The position numbers and the translations under genes are program-made. The notes under the pieces are model-generated. The model had not been told where the DNA came from, searched no databases, and saw only the letters and a list, made by a program, of their open reading frames with translations. Below, piece after piece: positions 1 to 9,115 of a DNA stretch of 64,000 nucleotides; position 1 is the first letter of the stretch; each line of letters starts with the position of its first letter. Source of the DNA: Actinomadura spongiicola (GTDB taxonomy: Bacteria > Actinomycetota > Actinomycetes > Streptosporangiales > Streptosporangiaceae); NCBI RefSeq assembly GCF_003432485.1, contig NZ_QVNQ01000010.1, positions 1 to 64,000 of the forward strand, given 5' to 3'.

Positions 1-117
1 AAGCAGCACCGTGCGGTCGCGACCCGGTATGACAAGCTCGCCGTCCGCTACCAGGCCACCATCGAGATCGCCGTGATCGACATCTGGCTCCGAGCCATCA
101 CCAAGATCACTTACTAA
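1..117 (+). CDS. IS5-type transposase, C-terminal end (partial)
   Basis: The window opens inside a reading frame that ends with TAA at 115-117. The 38 visible residues contain RYDKLAVRYQAT followed by an Ile/Ala-rich helix and WL. This is the usual C-terminus of IS5-family transposases, which cut and join insertion-sequence ends with a DDE active site; the catalytic part lies outside the window. Whether the full element is intact cannot be judged. I could not identify the terminal inverted repeat downstream. Confidence 0.7.
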   Translation, partial: KQHRAVATRYDKLAVRYQATIEIAVIDIWLRAITKITY

Positions 118-909
118 ACAGGCCCTAACACGTTTGCTGACTACGGGCCTGGACGGCTCTGCCTCGGATGGCACCCGGAGGCACGTACGAAGCTCCATCC
201 GCAGTTCAGGGACGCATTGGACAGGTGTGATTCTTGTTCGTTGGCCTACGGAACAGACAGCGACATCGGCGCACGGTTGCCGTGACCGGCCCACAGCGAC
301 ACCGGTTCAGGTGCCCAGGGTGCGCTGCGTCCGACGAGTTTCGCTGGCGCCGACCACCGCTATTCCACTGCGGGAGCCGAACTACGGGTGTCGGCGGCGA
401 CGAGAAGGGCCGCGAGTACAGCACCATTGACCTGCAGGTTGAGCTGTGTACGCGCCGTTTCCTGCCGGGCCGTGCCCAGTGTGCGGCGGATCGCGGGAAC
501 TGGTCGCTCCTGACCAGTCAGGGCTCGAACGCGTCCGGTACTGGTCGTGCTACCAAAGCCGATGACCTGGAGAGAAGCGGGCAGCAGCCCGACAGCCACA
601 CTTACGCTCGATGGCGCGGGCCGAGTGGGACGCTGAAGACGCGCACCGCCCCTACGCCAGCAGGTGTGGAAGTCCGACCGCGCCCGCGGGCCAGACGACC
701 GCGGCTCGCACGCCGGTCAGGGCGACTGACCCGCCGGCTGCGGACGGACACACAACCGGCCCCTCGTAGCAGCGAGGAAACCACCTTCGCTAACAACCTG
801 CCGTAGCGCTTCCACGGCGAAATCGTTGGAGCCGCTCCGAAGACGGCCCCGGTGTTCGAACGGTGAGCCGGCTCCGGTCCAACTTCCGCAGCGGTGTCTT
901 TCTTCGGGG
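118..909. other. Gap with no convincing gene
   Basis: About 790 bases between the transposase end and the flavin oxidoreductase. Several open frames cross it, but none has a good ribosome binding site or recognisable protein. It may be decayed DNA left beside the insertion sequence. Confidence 0.5.
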
Positions 910-2250
910 TTAGGCGGGGAGGATGTTGTGGGTGCGGTGGAAGACGTTGGTGGGGTCGTAGCGGCGTTTGACTTCGGCCAGGCGCCGGTGGGTGTCCGGT
1001 GGGTAGGCTGCCGCGACGGCTGCGGGGTCGGCTGAGCCGAGGAAGCCCACGTAGGCACCTGAGCCGAGGGCGCTTACCTGTGACCAGCGGTGCAGCGCCT
1101 GGTCCAGGAGGCCGGGCGGCGCGGCGTCCGGGATGAGGAAGGCGGCGGCCACCATGGCTTCGGCGTCTCGGTGGGCGAAGGCGGTCGCGTTTCCGCTGAT
1201 GCGGGACACTGCGCCGCCCAGGCTGCGTAGTGAGAGTGCCGCTCCGCCGGCGGTGAACAGTTCGTGGATGGCGGTGATGTTTGCGTCGGTGAGTGTGTCG
1301 AAGAAGGTGTTGCGCACCTCCATGCGCAGGCCGGGGGGAAGGGGGCCGGCGTCCTCGAGTACCTCGGCGTAGGGCATTGTTCTGATGTCGTCGGAGGTGA
1401 CTGTGGCGAGGGCTCGGAATGGGCGCAACGCCTGCTCCGCCTCGTCGTGGTTCGAGCCGGCGTAGCAGCAGGTCAGCGTGACGCCTGCGGGGTGTCCCGG
1501 CATCGCCGGCATGAAGCTGAGCGTCGTGGTCAGTCTTTCGTCGGCTGCGCGCATGAGGTCGCGCCAGCCGGCGATGAGTTCTGGCAGGTCGTCGGCGTGG
1601 TAGCTGATCGTTCCGAAGTGGACGGACCTGATCGGCTGGGCGATGAAGTCGAAGCCGACCGCGACGCCGAAGTTGCCGCCGCCGCCACGCAGCGCCCAGA
1701 ACAGGTCGGCGTGCTCGACGGCGTCCGCTCCGATCAATCGGCCGTCCGCGGTGACCAGCTGAACCGCCGCCAGGCTGTCGATGGCCAGCCCGTGCCGGCG
1801 TACCATCCAGCCGATGCCGCCTCCCAGCGTCAGTCCGCCCACACCGACCTGCTTGGTGTCTCCCGCGGTCAGTCCCAGTCCGTGTGGGCGCAGCGCGGCG
1901 GCCACCGCGCCCCAGGTCGCGCCCGCACCGACGCGGACCCGCCCGGAGACCGGGTCCAGCAGGCGCACACCGTTGATCCGGCGCGTATCGATGATCATTC
2001 CGTTGGTGTTCGTGCTCAGGCCCGCCATGCTGTGTCCGCCGGACCGCACCGTCACGGCCATTCCGGCGTCGGCCGCGTGGCGCAGCGCCGCCGCCACCCC
2101 GTCCGCGTCGCGGGGACGGACCACCAGGTCGGGCGTGCCGTCGGCGAACAGGACCGCCGCGGACTCGGGGTAGTCCTCGTCCCCTGGCCTCAGCACCTCC
2201 GCGACCGTGTCCAGCGCTGTTGAGGAACGTTTGCTCGATATCTGTGTCAT
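910..2250 (-). CDS. FAD-binding oxidoreductase, berberine bridge enzyme family
   Basis: A 446-residue flavoprotein. The N-terminal FAD_binding_4 (PCMH) fold includes RSGGHS near residue 90, where the His normally carries covalent FAD, followed by the Gly-rich GVGGLTLGGGIGW stretch and WALRGGGGNFGV. The C-terminal BBE segment ends in the typical KRRYDPTNVF motif. Family members oxidise sugars, alkaloids or polyketide intermediates with O2; no substrate can be read from this sequence. There is no signal peptide. The ATG start at 2250 has only a weak ribosome site. It is divergent from the two-component pair, with a shared upstream region of about 110 bases. Confidence 0.92.
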   Translation of the reverse strand: MTQISSKRSSTALDTVAEVLRPGDEDYPESAAVLFADGTPDLVVRPRDADGVAAALRHAADAGMAVTVRSGGHSMAGLSTNTNGMIIDTRRINGVRLLDPVSGRVRVGAGATWGAVAAALRPHGLGLTAGDTKQVGVGGLTLGGGIGWMVRRHGLAIDSLAAVQLVTADGRLIGADAVEHADLFWALRGGGGNFGVAVGFDFIAQPIRSVHFGTISYHADDLPELIAGWRDLMRAADERLTTTLSFMPAMPGHPAGVTLTCCYAGSNHDEAEQALRPFRALATVTSDDIRTMPYAEVLEDAGPLPPGLRMEVRNTFFDTLTDANITAIHELFTAGGAALSLRSLGGAVSRISGNATAFAHRDAEAMVAAAFLIPDAAPPGLLDQALHRWSQVSALGSGAYVGFLGSADPAAVAAAYPPDTHRRLAEVKRRYDPTNVFHRTHNILPA

Positions 2251-2364
2251 GGGGACGATGCTGCCGATCTCGCAGGTTTCGGTCGTCGGGCACAGGACGT
2301 GTCTTTCTCCTGCTCAGCGGGGAGTCAGTCGTCCGTCCGTGTACTACTGCCGGAGTAGGCGACA

Positions 2365-3186
2365 ATGGGTCCGGCGGGAGGACGCGCCTGTGGGACCGGC
2401 CCGTATCCTCGGAGAATGCGTACCGATCGCGGCTTGCGGAGGCTCTACGGGGCCGGATGGCTCATCTCCGCGGGCGTCATGCTCGTCGCCGCCCGCATGT
2501 GGCTGCTGCACCTGCGCGAGGTGGAGCAGCGGGCCGAGGAGGCGGAGCGGACCAAGGACGAGGCCGCCAGGCGCAGGGCCGTCGAGGAACGGTTGCGCAT
2601 CGCACGGGAACTGCACGATTCGCTCACGCACAGCATTTCGGTGATTCAGGTGCATGCCGGCGTCGAGGTGCACCTGGCGGGCAAGCGTGGGGAAGAGGCG
2701 CCGCCCGCGCTGCTGGCGATTCAGGAGGCCAGCGCGGACGCCGCCAGGGAACTGCGGGCCACGCTCAGCGTGTTGCGCACCGACGAGGGCGGCGAGCGTA
2801 GCGGCCTCGGCCAGTTGGAGAGTTTGGTGACGCGGGCGCGGACGGCCGGGTTGCAGGTCACCGTGACGGTGACCGGTGCGCGATGCCGGCTGGCGCGCGA
2901 GGTCGATCAGGCCGCGTACCGCATCGTCCAGGAGGCGCTCACCAATGTCTCGCGGCACGCCGCTGGGGCGAGCACAACGGTTCAGGTGCGCTACGGGTCG
3001 GACGAACTCGTCGTCCAAATCGACAACGACGGTGCGGTGAGCAGCGGTCCGTCGGCGGGCCAGGGGCTGGGGCTGATCGGCATGCGCGAACGGGCCACCG
3101 CGCTCGGCGGCCGCCTCCAGGCCGGGCCGCGCAAGGACGGTGGCTTCCGGGTACGCGCCGAACTGCCGATCCGGGCGGCGGCATGA
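2365..3186 (+). CDS. Sensor histidine kinase, HisKA_3 type, truncated sensor
   Basis: A NarL-group histidine kinase of 273 residues that phosphorylates the response regulator encoded directly downstream. One hydrophobic segment (about residues 28-49) precedes a short coiled coil, then the HisKA_3 box RELHDSLTHS with phospho-acceptor His84, then a HATPase domain with the N box QEALTNVSRHA and G box GLGLIGMRER. There is no extracellular sensor domain, so any signal must be sensed by the membrane segment or a partner. ATG 2365 has GGAG nine bases upstream; ATG 2416 is an alternative start. The stop overlaps the regulator start (ATGA). Confidence 0.92.
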   Translation: MGPAGGRACGTGPYPRRMRTDRGLRRLYGAGWLISAGVMLVAARMWLLHLREVEQRAEEAERTKDEAARRRAVEERLRIARELHDSLTHSISVIQVHAGVEVHLAGKRGEEAPPALLAIQEASADAARELRATLSVLRTDEGGERSGLGQLESLVTRARTAGLQVTVTVTGARCRLAREVDQAAYRIVQEALTNVSRHAAGASTTVQVRYGSDELVVQIDNDGAVSSGPSAGQGLGLIGMRERATALGGRLQAGPRKDGGFRVRAELPIRAAA

Positions 3187-3869
3187 TCCGTGTCCTGCTC
3201 GCCGACGACCAGGTGCTGATCCGCAGCGGGATCCGGTCGCTCCTCGACTCCGAGGACGACATCGAGGTGGTCGCCGAGGCCGCCGACGGGCGGCAGGCGA
3301 TCGCACTGGCCGTGGAGCACCGCCCGGACATCGCGCTGGTCGACATCCAGATGCCGGTGCTCGACGGCATCGAGGCGACCCGGCAGATCGTCGCCGACCC
3401 GCGGCTGGCCGACGTCCGCGTCGTCATCCTCACCAACTATGGGCTGGACGAGTACATCTTCCGCGCGCTGCGGGCCGGCGCCAGCGGTTTCCTGCTCAAG
3501 GACACCCATCCCGCCGAGCTGATCCAGGCGTTGCGGGTGGCCGAGCGGGGGGACGCGCTGCTGTCTCCCGCCGTCACCCGCCGACTGATCAGCGAGTTCG
3601 TGGCCCGGCCACCGGACGTGCTGTCCGCGGTGGGAATGGAGTCGCTGACCAACAGGGAACGTGAAGTCGTCGCCTTGGTGGCCCACGGACTCAACAATGA
3701 CGAGATAGCCGAGACCATGGTGCTCAGCCCCACCACGGCCAAGACCCATGTCAGCAGGGCGATGACCAAGCTGGGCGCGCGTGACCGCGCTCAGCTCGTC
3801 GTTTTCGCTTATCAGAGCGGCCTGGTAAGCCCCCGCGATTCCAATCCACCCATTAACGGCACTCGCTGA
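3183..3869 (+). CDS. Response regulator, NarL/FixJ family
   Basis: A 228-residue regulator. The receiver domain spans residues 1-120 with acidic pocket D8/D9, phosphorylation site D54 (ALVDIQMP) and conserved K near residue 104 (FLLKD). A LuxR-type helix-turn-helix begins at LTNREREVVALVAHG and includes the recognition segment TAKTHVSRAMTKLGA. Phosphorylation by the upstream kinase is expected to drive DNA binding. Target genes are unknown; the divergent flavin oxidoreductase is a plausible one. Start ATG 3183 overlaps the kinase stop, indicating coupled translation. Confidence 0.94.
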   Translation: MIRVLLADDQVLIRSGIRSLLDSEDDIEVVAEAADGRQAIALAVEHRPDIALVDIQMPVLDGIEATRQIVADPRLADVRVVILTNYGLDEYIFRALRAGASGFLLKDTHPAELIQALRVAERGDALLSPAVTRRLISEFVARPPDVLSAVGMESLTNREREVVALVAHGLNNDEIAETMVLSPTTAKTHVSRAMTKLGARDRAQLVVFAYQSGLVSPRDSNPPINGTR

Positions 3870-4165
3870 ATCAACCGACTGGCCTTCGGCATCGGAGGAC
3901 GTTCCGGTTTGGTGCTGGGGCGCTGCTGACGTTTCTGACCAGTCCAAGGCCGGATGGCAACTGCGGTTCCGGGGCTTTGACGGTGACGTCCTCTCGGTCG
4001 TCCCGGAACACGTCAGCGTGAGTTCGACCATCGTCGCGGGTTCCTGGCTCCGGAAGGCGATGCGCCTTGATACCGGAGGATGCTGCGCGATCGACGATCA
4101 GCCGATGCGCGCCCTGCCCGCCCGCGGTGATGGTTGGACGAAAGCTCGTCCGATTGGGAGGCGGA

Positions 4166-6148
4166 GTGGGGTTCAAGAGAAGGCATGCGGGTGCGGTCGC
4201 GGCGGTGCTGGTGGTCGGCGTGCCGGTTGCGGTCATGCCCTCGTCGGCGGCGGCGCGGGCAGGCGAGAGACCTGAGCAGTTGTACGTCGCGCCGTGGGGG
4301 AAGGACACCTGGCCGGGCAGCATTCAGCGGCCTTTCGCCACACCGGCGCGGGCGCAGAAGGCCGTCCGGGAGCGGACGGCGGAAATGGCCTCCGACATCG
4401 TGGTGAACTTCCGGGCCGGGACGTACGGTTTGGCGGCGCCGCTCGCCTTGACGGAGGCGGCGGGCGACTCGGGCCGCAACGGTCATCGGGTGGTCTACCA
4501 GGCGTACGGGTACGGGACGTCCCGGCAGGAGAAGGTGACGGTCAGCGGTGGCCGCAGCATCACCGGCTGGCGGCCCGACGAGACGCTGAAAGGATTCTGG
4601 CGGGCCGACGTCGGGGAACTCGACCTCCGCCAGCTTTACGTCAACGACAGGCGGGCCTCGCGCCTCGTCCGCGGCAACTCGGGGCTCGCGGGCAAACTGA
4701 AGGTGACGAAGTCCGGCTACACGACCACGAGTCCCATCCCAAGGACGTGGCGCAATCCCGCCGATATCGAGTTCGTGTATCGGTACGCCTATGTCGAGGG
4801 ACGGTGCGGCGTGGCCGGGATCTCCGGAGACGCCGAGCAGACCACGATCACCATGGATCAACCCTGCTGGGACATGCTCCGGAAGCTGTACGGCCCGGAG
4901 ACACCGCAGGAATGGTTCGAGGTGGAGAACTCTCCGAGCTTTTCCAGCAAACCCGGCAGCTGGTATCTCGACCGGTCCGGGGGGCCTGGGCGGCATGTGC
5001 TGCTTTATCGGCCGCGGGCCGGGGAGGACATGAGTCGCGTCCAGGTCACCGCTCCCGTCCTGCAGACGCTCGTCAGCGGTACGGGCCGGGCCGGACGTCC
5101 CTTGCACGATGTCGCGTTCAGGGGACTGACCTTCGCGCACGCCACCTGGCTCGCGCCCAGCGAGCCGGCCGGATTCGCCGCCGCGTGGAGCATGTACATG
5201 CGCCCGGCGAAGAACGGCGACATGACGCCGCTGACGGTGCCGGGCAACGTCGCGTTCCGAACCGCGGAGCGCATCAGCATCCAAGGCAATCGGTTCGTCC
5301 ATCTGGGCGCCCAGGCCCTGGAGTTCTCGGAGAACAGTTCGTCCAACGTCGTGGACGGCAACGTCATCACCGACACCTCGGACGGAGGCATCCTGATGGG
5401 CGTCGTCCCGCCCGACATGAAAGGTGTCAACCGCGGAAACCGGATCAGCAACAACTGGATTCACGGCACCGGGGCCGACTACCGCGCGTCGTCCGCCATC
5501 TGGGACACCGCGACCCAGCAGACGACCATCGCCCACAACCAGGTCAACGATGTGCCGTACATCGGCATACTGTCCGGCCCCAGCGAGGATCTGCGCGGCA
5601 TCATGCACGGCAACCGCATCCTCAACAACCGGGTCTTCCGAACCAACCGGCTCCTGGCCGACGGCGGCGGGATCTACCTCCGGGGCGAGCAGGGCACCTC
5701 TTACGCGGACGGAGCCGTCATCAGCGGCAACGCCGTCACCGAAAGCAAGTTCAACCCAGATTGGAACGTCGGCATCTACACCGACGACAGTTCCAGGTGG
5801 ATGACCGTTGACCGCAACGTCGTCTACGACTACGCGGCCTCTATCGGCGGCTGCAGCGAGGAATGGGGTGACCGGCCAGTCCAGGACGTGCGATTCCGGG
5901 GCAACTTCTGGGACGACGCCGTCCCCAGCTGGCTGGAGCGCAAGGACTACCCGGGAGCCTGGCCCCCGGCCGACGAACAAAACCCAGAAGAGGGATGCGG
6001 CGAGCCCCGCGACCTACAGTTCGCCGACAACACAAAACTGAACCCCGCCACCCCAGACCAGGCATGCGCTGACAACCCCGGCTGCGCCGCCATCATCCAC
6101 AAGGCCGGGCTACTCCCGTCCTACCGCCACCTCCTGAACACGCCATAA
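4166..6148 (+). CDS. Secreted right-handed parallel beta-helix protein
   Basis: About 660 residues. After a Lys/Arg start and hydrophobic stretch (AGAVAAVLVVGVPVAV) there is an Ala-rich signal cleavage region, so the protein is exported. The mature N-terminus reads YVAPWGKDTWPGS and PFATPARAQKAVRE, the standard opening of secreted beta-helix proteins that bind or cleave polysaccharides. The C-terminal half has repeated Asn-ladder turns (GNRFVH, GNVITD, NRISNNWIHG, GNRILNNRVF) typical of parallel beta-helices. No catalytic triad can be assigned. I chose GTG 4166 because GGGAGG lies just upstream and it gives a clean signal peptide; ATG 4130 and ATG 4067 are also open. Confidence 0.85.
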   Translation: MGFKRRHAGAVAAVLVVGVPVAVMPSSAAARAGERPEQLYVAPWGKDTWPGSIQRPFATPARAQKAVRERTAEMASDIVVNFRAGTYGLAAPLALTEAAGDSGRNGHRVVYQAYGYGTSRQEKVTVSGGRSITGWRPDETLKGFWRADVGELDLRQLYVNDRRASRLVRGNSGLAGKLKVTKSGYTTTSPIPRTWRNPADIEFVYRYAYVEGRCGVAGISGDAEQTTITMDQPCWDMLRKLYGPETPQEWFEVENSPSFSSKPGSWYLDRSGGPGRHVLLYRPRAGEDMSRVQVTAPVLQTLVSGTGRAGRPLHDVAFRGLTFAHATWLAPSEPAGFAAAWSMYMRPAKNGDMTPLTVPGNVAFRTAERISIQGNRFVHLGAQALEFSENSSSNVVDGNVITDTSDGGILMGVVPPDMKGVNRGNRISNNWIHGTGADYRASSAIWDTATQQTTIAHNQVNDVPYIGILSGPSEDLRGIMHGNRILNNRVFRTNRLLADGGGIYLRGEQGTSYADGAVISGNAVTESKFNPDWNVGIYTDDSSRWMTVDRNVVYDYAASIGGCSEEWGDRPVQDVRFRGNFWDDAVPSWLERKDYPGAWPPADEQNPEEGCGEPRDLQFADNTKLNPATPDQACADNPGCAAIIHKAGLLPSYRHLLNTP

Positions 6149-6194
6149 CCCATCTACTCAGCCGCCGCTGCTACTGCCGCGATAACGGGAAGGC

Positions 6195-6231
6195 GCAGGC
6201 CGCGACGAGACGGACTTTCGTCGCGGCCTGC
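6195..6231. terminator. Strong hairpin between convergent genes
   Basis: A perfect 14-bp inverted repeat with a 9-base loop lies between the stop of the beta-helix gene and the convergent WKG-repeat gene. There is no T tract, as is common in high-GC actinobacteria. It would work in both directions. Confidence 0.75.
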
Positions 6232-6465
6232 CCGGGGCCGCCACCCCCATGAGCCGCGCCACCGCCGCCCAGTGGCCGAGCCTGGGCAGGTGTCGTTGCG
6301 CGCCAAGCCGGGCCGTCGTCGTAGGCGATCCATGTCGCGTCCTGTTGTTCCTCGTGACCGCTGACCGGCGGTCGCGCGGTCGGGCTATTAATGGAGGCGG
6401 GTTCGGTCGGCTCTGCGCCGTGCGGGGTTCGGATGGCGGGGGCGCTGTTGTGTACCGGTGCCCGG

Positions 6466-7461
6466 TCAGTCGACGCGGGCGGTGTCTATGGCGGGGCGGA
6501 AGCTGGTGGAGGCGCCCGGGACGACCTGTGGGCCCCTCCAGGAGTTGCCCTCCAGTCGGCTCCACCAGATCCGTTCGTCGCCGGCGACGCCTTTCCAGGT
6601 CATGTAGAGGAGGCCGTCACGGTTCGCCAGGGATGGGCCGACGCTGGTGTTGGCACCGGGTACGACCTGCGGCGCGGTCCAGGTCGAGGAGAACTGTGGC
6701 AGCTTGTTCCACCAGATGCGCTCGTCTCCTTCCACGCCTTTCCAGGCCGCGTAGACGTCGCCGCCGATGCTCGTCAGGGCGGTACCGGCGCTGGTGTTGG
6801 CGCCGGGGACCACCTGGGGGCCGGTCCATTGTCCGGAGCTCGTGTTGAAGGTGTTCCACCAGATCCGTTGGTCTCCCGAGACGCCTTTCCACGTCATGAG
6901 GGGATGGGTGCGGAGGTCGACCGGCCTGGTCGTCAGCGCGGGAGCGAAGCTGGTGAACGCTCCGGGAACCTTCTGCGGCGTCGGCCATCCGCCGGACTGT
7001 CGCGTCCAGTAAATGGCTTCGTCGCCTTGCACGCCTTTCCAGGCCAGCCAGGGTCCCGCCAGGTTGGTGGCGCCTGGGCCGACGCTCGTCGCGGCTCCGG
7101 ACAATGGCTGCGGGTTGGTCCAGGAACCGGTGTCGAAGGTGTTGATCCAGATTCGGTCATCGCCGGCGACGCCTTTCCAGACCATGGTGAACTTGGTTCT
7201 GGTTTGGCCGACCAGGGAAACCCCGGCACTGGAGTTCGCGCCGGGAACCGCCTGCGGGCCCGTCCAGGACAGACCGTCGTCGTTCAGCCTGTTCCACCAG
7301 ACTCGCTGGTCCCCGTTGACACCTTTCCAGACCATGAAGAGCGCGTAAGAGACCGCGGGAGGGGTTCGCTTCGGTGTTTCGGCCGAGGCCGCGAATTGCA
7401 CACCGCCGACGGTCAAGGCGGAGACCGCCATCAGGAGTAGCAGCCGTTTCGTCTTGCGCAC
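6466..7461 (-). CDS. Secreted six-repeat WKG protein (paralog 1)
   Basis: 331 residues with a signal peptide (RKTKRLLLLMAVSALTVGG, then ASA). The mature part is six tandem units of roughly 45-50 residues, each carrying a WKGV.GD.RIWW core and a W(T/S).PQ.VPGA.(T/S)S.G segment. The pattern suggests a six-bladed beta-propeller of the kind used for carbohydrate binding, but I do not recognise a named family and see no catalytic residues. GTG 7461 was chosen because AAGGAGG lies 8 bases upstream; the longer ATG at 7530 would spoil the signal peptide. A close paralog lies directly upstream on the same strand. Confidence 0.85.
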   Translation of the reverse strand: MRKTKRLLLLMAVSALTVGGVQFAASAETPKRTPPAVSYALFMVWKGVNGDQRVWWNRLNDDGLSWTGPQAVPGANSSAGVSLVGQTRTKFTMVWKGVAGDDRIWINTFDTGSWTNPQPLSGAATSVGPGATNLAGPWLAWKGVQGDEAIYWTRQSGGWPTPQKVPGAFTSFAPALTTRPVDLRTHPLMTWKGVSGDQRIWWNTFNTSSGQWTGPQVVPGANTSAGTALTSIGGDVYAAWKGVEGDERIWWNKLPQFSSTWTAPQVVPGANTSVGPSLANRDGLLYMTWKGVAGDERIWWSRLEGNSWRGPQVVPGASTSFRPAIDTARVD

Positions 7462-7592
7462 GAGAATCGCCTCCTTGGGGCGCGGCGGCCGGGAAGACCG
7501 CCGGAGTTCGGAAACGGGGAGCGGCCCCACGGGGTACGGTCGCTCCCCGTCACGTCATGGCGTCAGGCGGGCACCGAAGCGTCCGGCCGTAC

Positions 7593-8606
7593 TCATTGGT
7601 GGCGGTCGGGGCGCCAGGAGCCGACGCCGATGGCGGGCCGGAAGCTGGTGGACGCGCCCGGAACCGGCTGCGGGGAGCTCCACGAACTGCCGTTGAAGGT
7701 GTTCCACCAGATCCGCTGGTCGCCCTCGACGCCCTTCCAGGCCATGTAGAGGGTGTTGGCGTGTTGGCTCAGCGCGGGCCCGACACTGCTGGAGGCGCCG
7801 GGTATCTGCTGGGGGGCGGTCCATGAGCTGGTGCCGTACAGCATCCTGCTCCACCAGATCTGCTGGTCCCCCTGCACGCCCTTCCAAGCCGCCTGCACAT
7901 CACCGTTGTAAATGCCGAGTGCGGTGCCCGCGCTGGAGTTGCCGCCCGGCATGACCTGGGGCGCGGTCCACCTGTTGCTACTTTCCTGGTAGGTGTTCCA
8001 CCACAGGCGTTGATCTCCCTCGACACCCTTCCAGAGCATCAGGGGCTCCCAGTTGCCCAGGCTCCACTGCCTGCCTCCGAGTGCCGGTCCGAAACTGGTG
8101 GCGGCTCCCGGGATCCTCTGGGGTGCGGACCATTGCCCCTCCAGTCGCCGGTTCCACCAGATGTCCTGGTCGCCGTCCACGCCTTTCCATGCTTGATAGG
8201 TGGCGACCAGATTCGTCGAGCCGGGACCGAAGCTGCTCGCCGCGCCGGCGACCGGCTGAGGCGTGCTCCATGTTCCGTTGGCGTAGCGGTTGAACCAGAT
8301 CCGCTGGTCACCCTGGACGCCCTTCCAGGTCATGGTGAAGGTGTCCACGCCGGTGCCGGCGAGGGCCACTCCGGCGCTGGTGTTGGCTCCGGGGATCGGC
8401 TGCGGGGCCGTCCAGCCACGGCCGTCATCGTTCAGCCTGCTCCACCAGATCCGCTCGTCCCCCGCGACGCCCTTCCAGACCATGAGGATCGTATTGGCGA
8501 GGGACTCCCGTTCGCGCGGCGCGGCCGAGGAGGGAGCCTGGAGAACACCGGCCATCACAGCGAGAGCAGCGACCAGAGCGGTCAATCGCTTGAGATTTAC
8601 CATCAT
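7593..8606 (-). CDS. Secreted six-repeat WKG protein (paralog 2)
   Basis: 337 residues, same architecture as its downstream neighbour: signal peptide (VNLKRLTALVAALAVMAGV then SSAA), then six WKGV.GD units with the W.APQ.(I/M)PG(A/G) segment between them. One copy reads WKGVDGDQDIWW. The two genes are tandem, separated by about 130 bases, and look like a duplication. ATG 8606 follows AAAGG at a sensible distance; ATG 8603 is equivalent and ATG 8624 lacks a ribosome site. The function is unknown; extracellular glycan binding is the simplest guess. Confidence 0.85.
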   Translation of the reverse strand: MMVNLKRLTALVAALAVMAGVLQAPSSAAPRERESLANTILMVWKGVAGDERIWWSRLNDDGRGWTAPQPIPGANTSAGVALAGTGVDTFTMTWKGVQGDQRIWFNRYANGTWSTPQPVAGAASSFGPGSTNLVATYQAWKGVDGDQDIWWNRRLEGQWSAPQRIPGAATSFGPALGGRQWSLGNWEPLMLWKGVEGDQRLWWNTYQESSNRWTAPQVMPGGNSSAGTALGIYNGDVQAAWKGVQGDQQIWWSRMLYGTSSWTAPQQIPGASSSVGPALSQHANTLYMAWKGVEGDQRIWWNTFNGSSWSSPQPVPGASTSFRPAIGVGSWRPDRHQ

Positions 8607-9115
8607 ACTTACCTTTTTTGACATGGCAGCCGGGTGGGACCACCGAACCGTTAGATACAGGAGGGCCATAACTCGGTCACATGGCGGCATGCAAGGCCGG
8701 CATAATGGCGGTAGAGGATTGCCCTGGACGCCACAACGGTGTTCTGATCTTGCGGCCTTCCTTTGCCGTCAAGGATCCTCCGCCTGCAACGGCCGATCAA
8801 CACTTGACACCGCATGGTCGATATGACACGGCAGCTCACTCCGAGCCGCCGGTCACCAAAACACCTTTAGGACGTAGCTGTAAAACCGAAAAACCAATTG
8901 ACGACTCGAGTAACGGTCGTCTCGATCGGGGTGAAATATCCCGGGAGGCGCGTCGGGGACGGTGTACCGCCTACGCCTCCAAGGCCGGATGCGGTCGCGA
9001 AACGCGTGAGGCCGCGGGCGCGGAACGGAGCATGCCCGACGTGTCGTCGGCATCGTGTTCGGGGCGTTTCTCGTTCTGATGACGGGCATGGGACGTGGTC
9101 GAGGCCCGGCCTGGG
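8607..9115. other. Gap, upstream region of the WKG genes
   Basis: About 500 bases, less GC-rich than the surroundings near 8640-8900. It must contain the promoter of the WKG pair. Open frames in it have no recognisable protein or ribosome site. Confidence 0.5.

Noticed and set aside
234..806. 190-codon plus-strand frame near the left edge
   Set aside because: Low-complexity Arg/Thr-rich translation, no ribosome site and no recognisable fold.
602..2365. Long minus-strand frame of 587 codons
   Set aside because: Arg/Pro-rich shadow of the flavin oxidoreductase in another frame; no family pattern.
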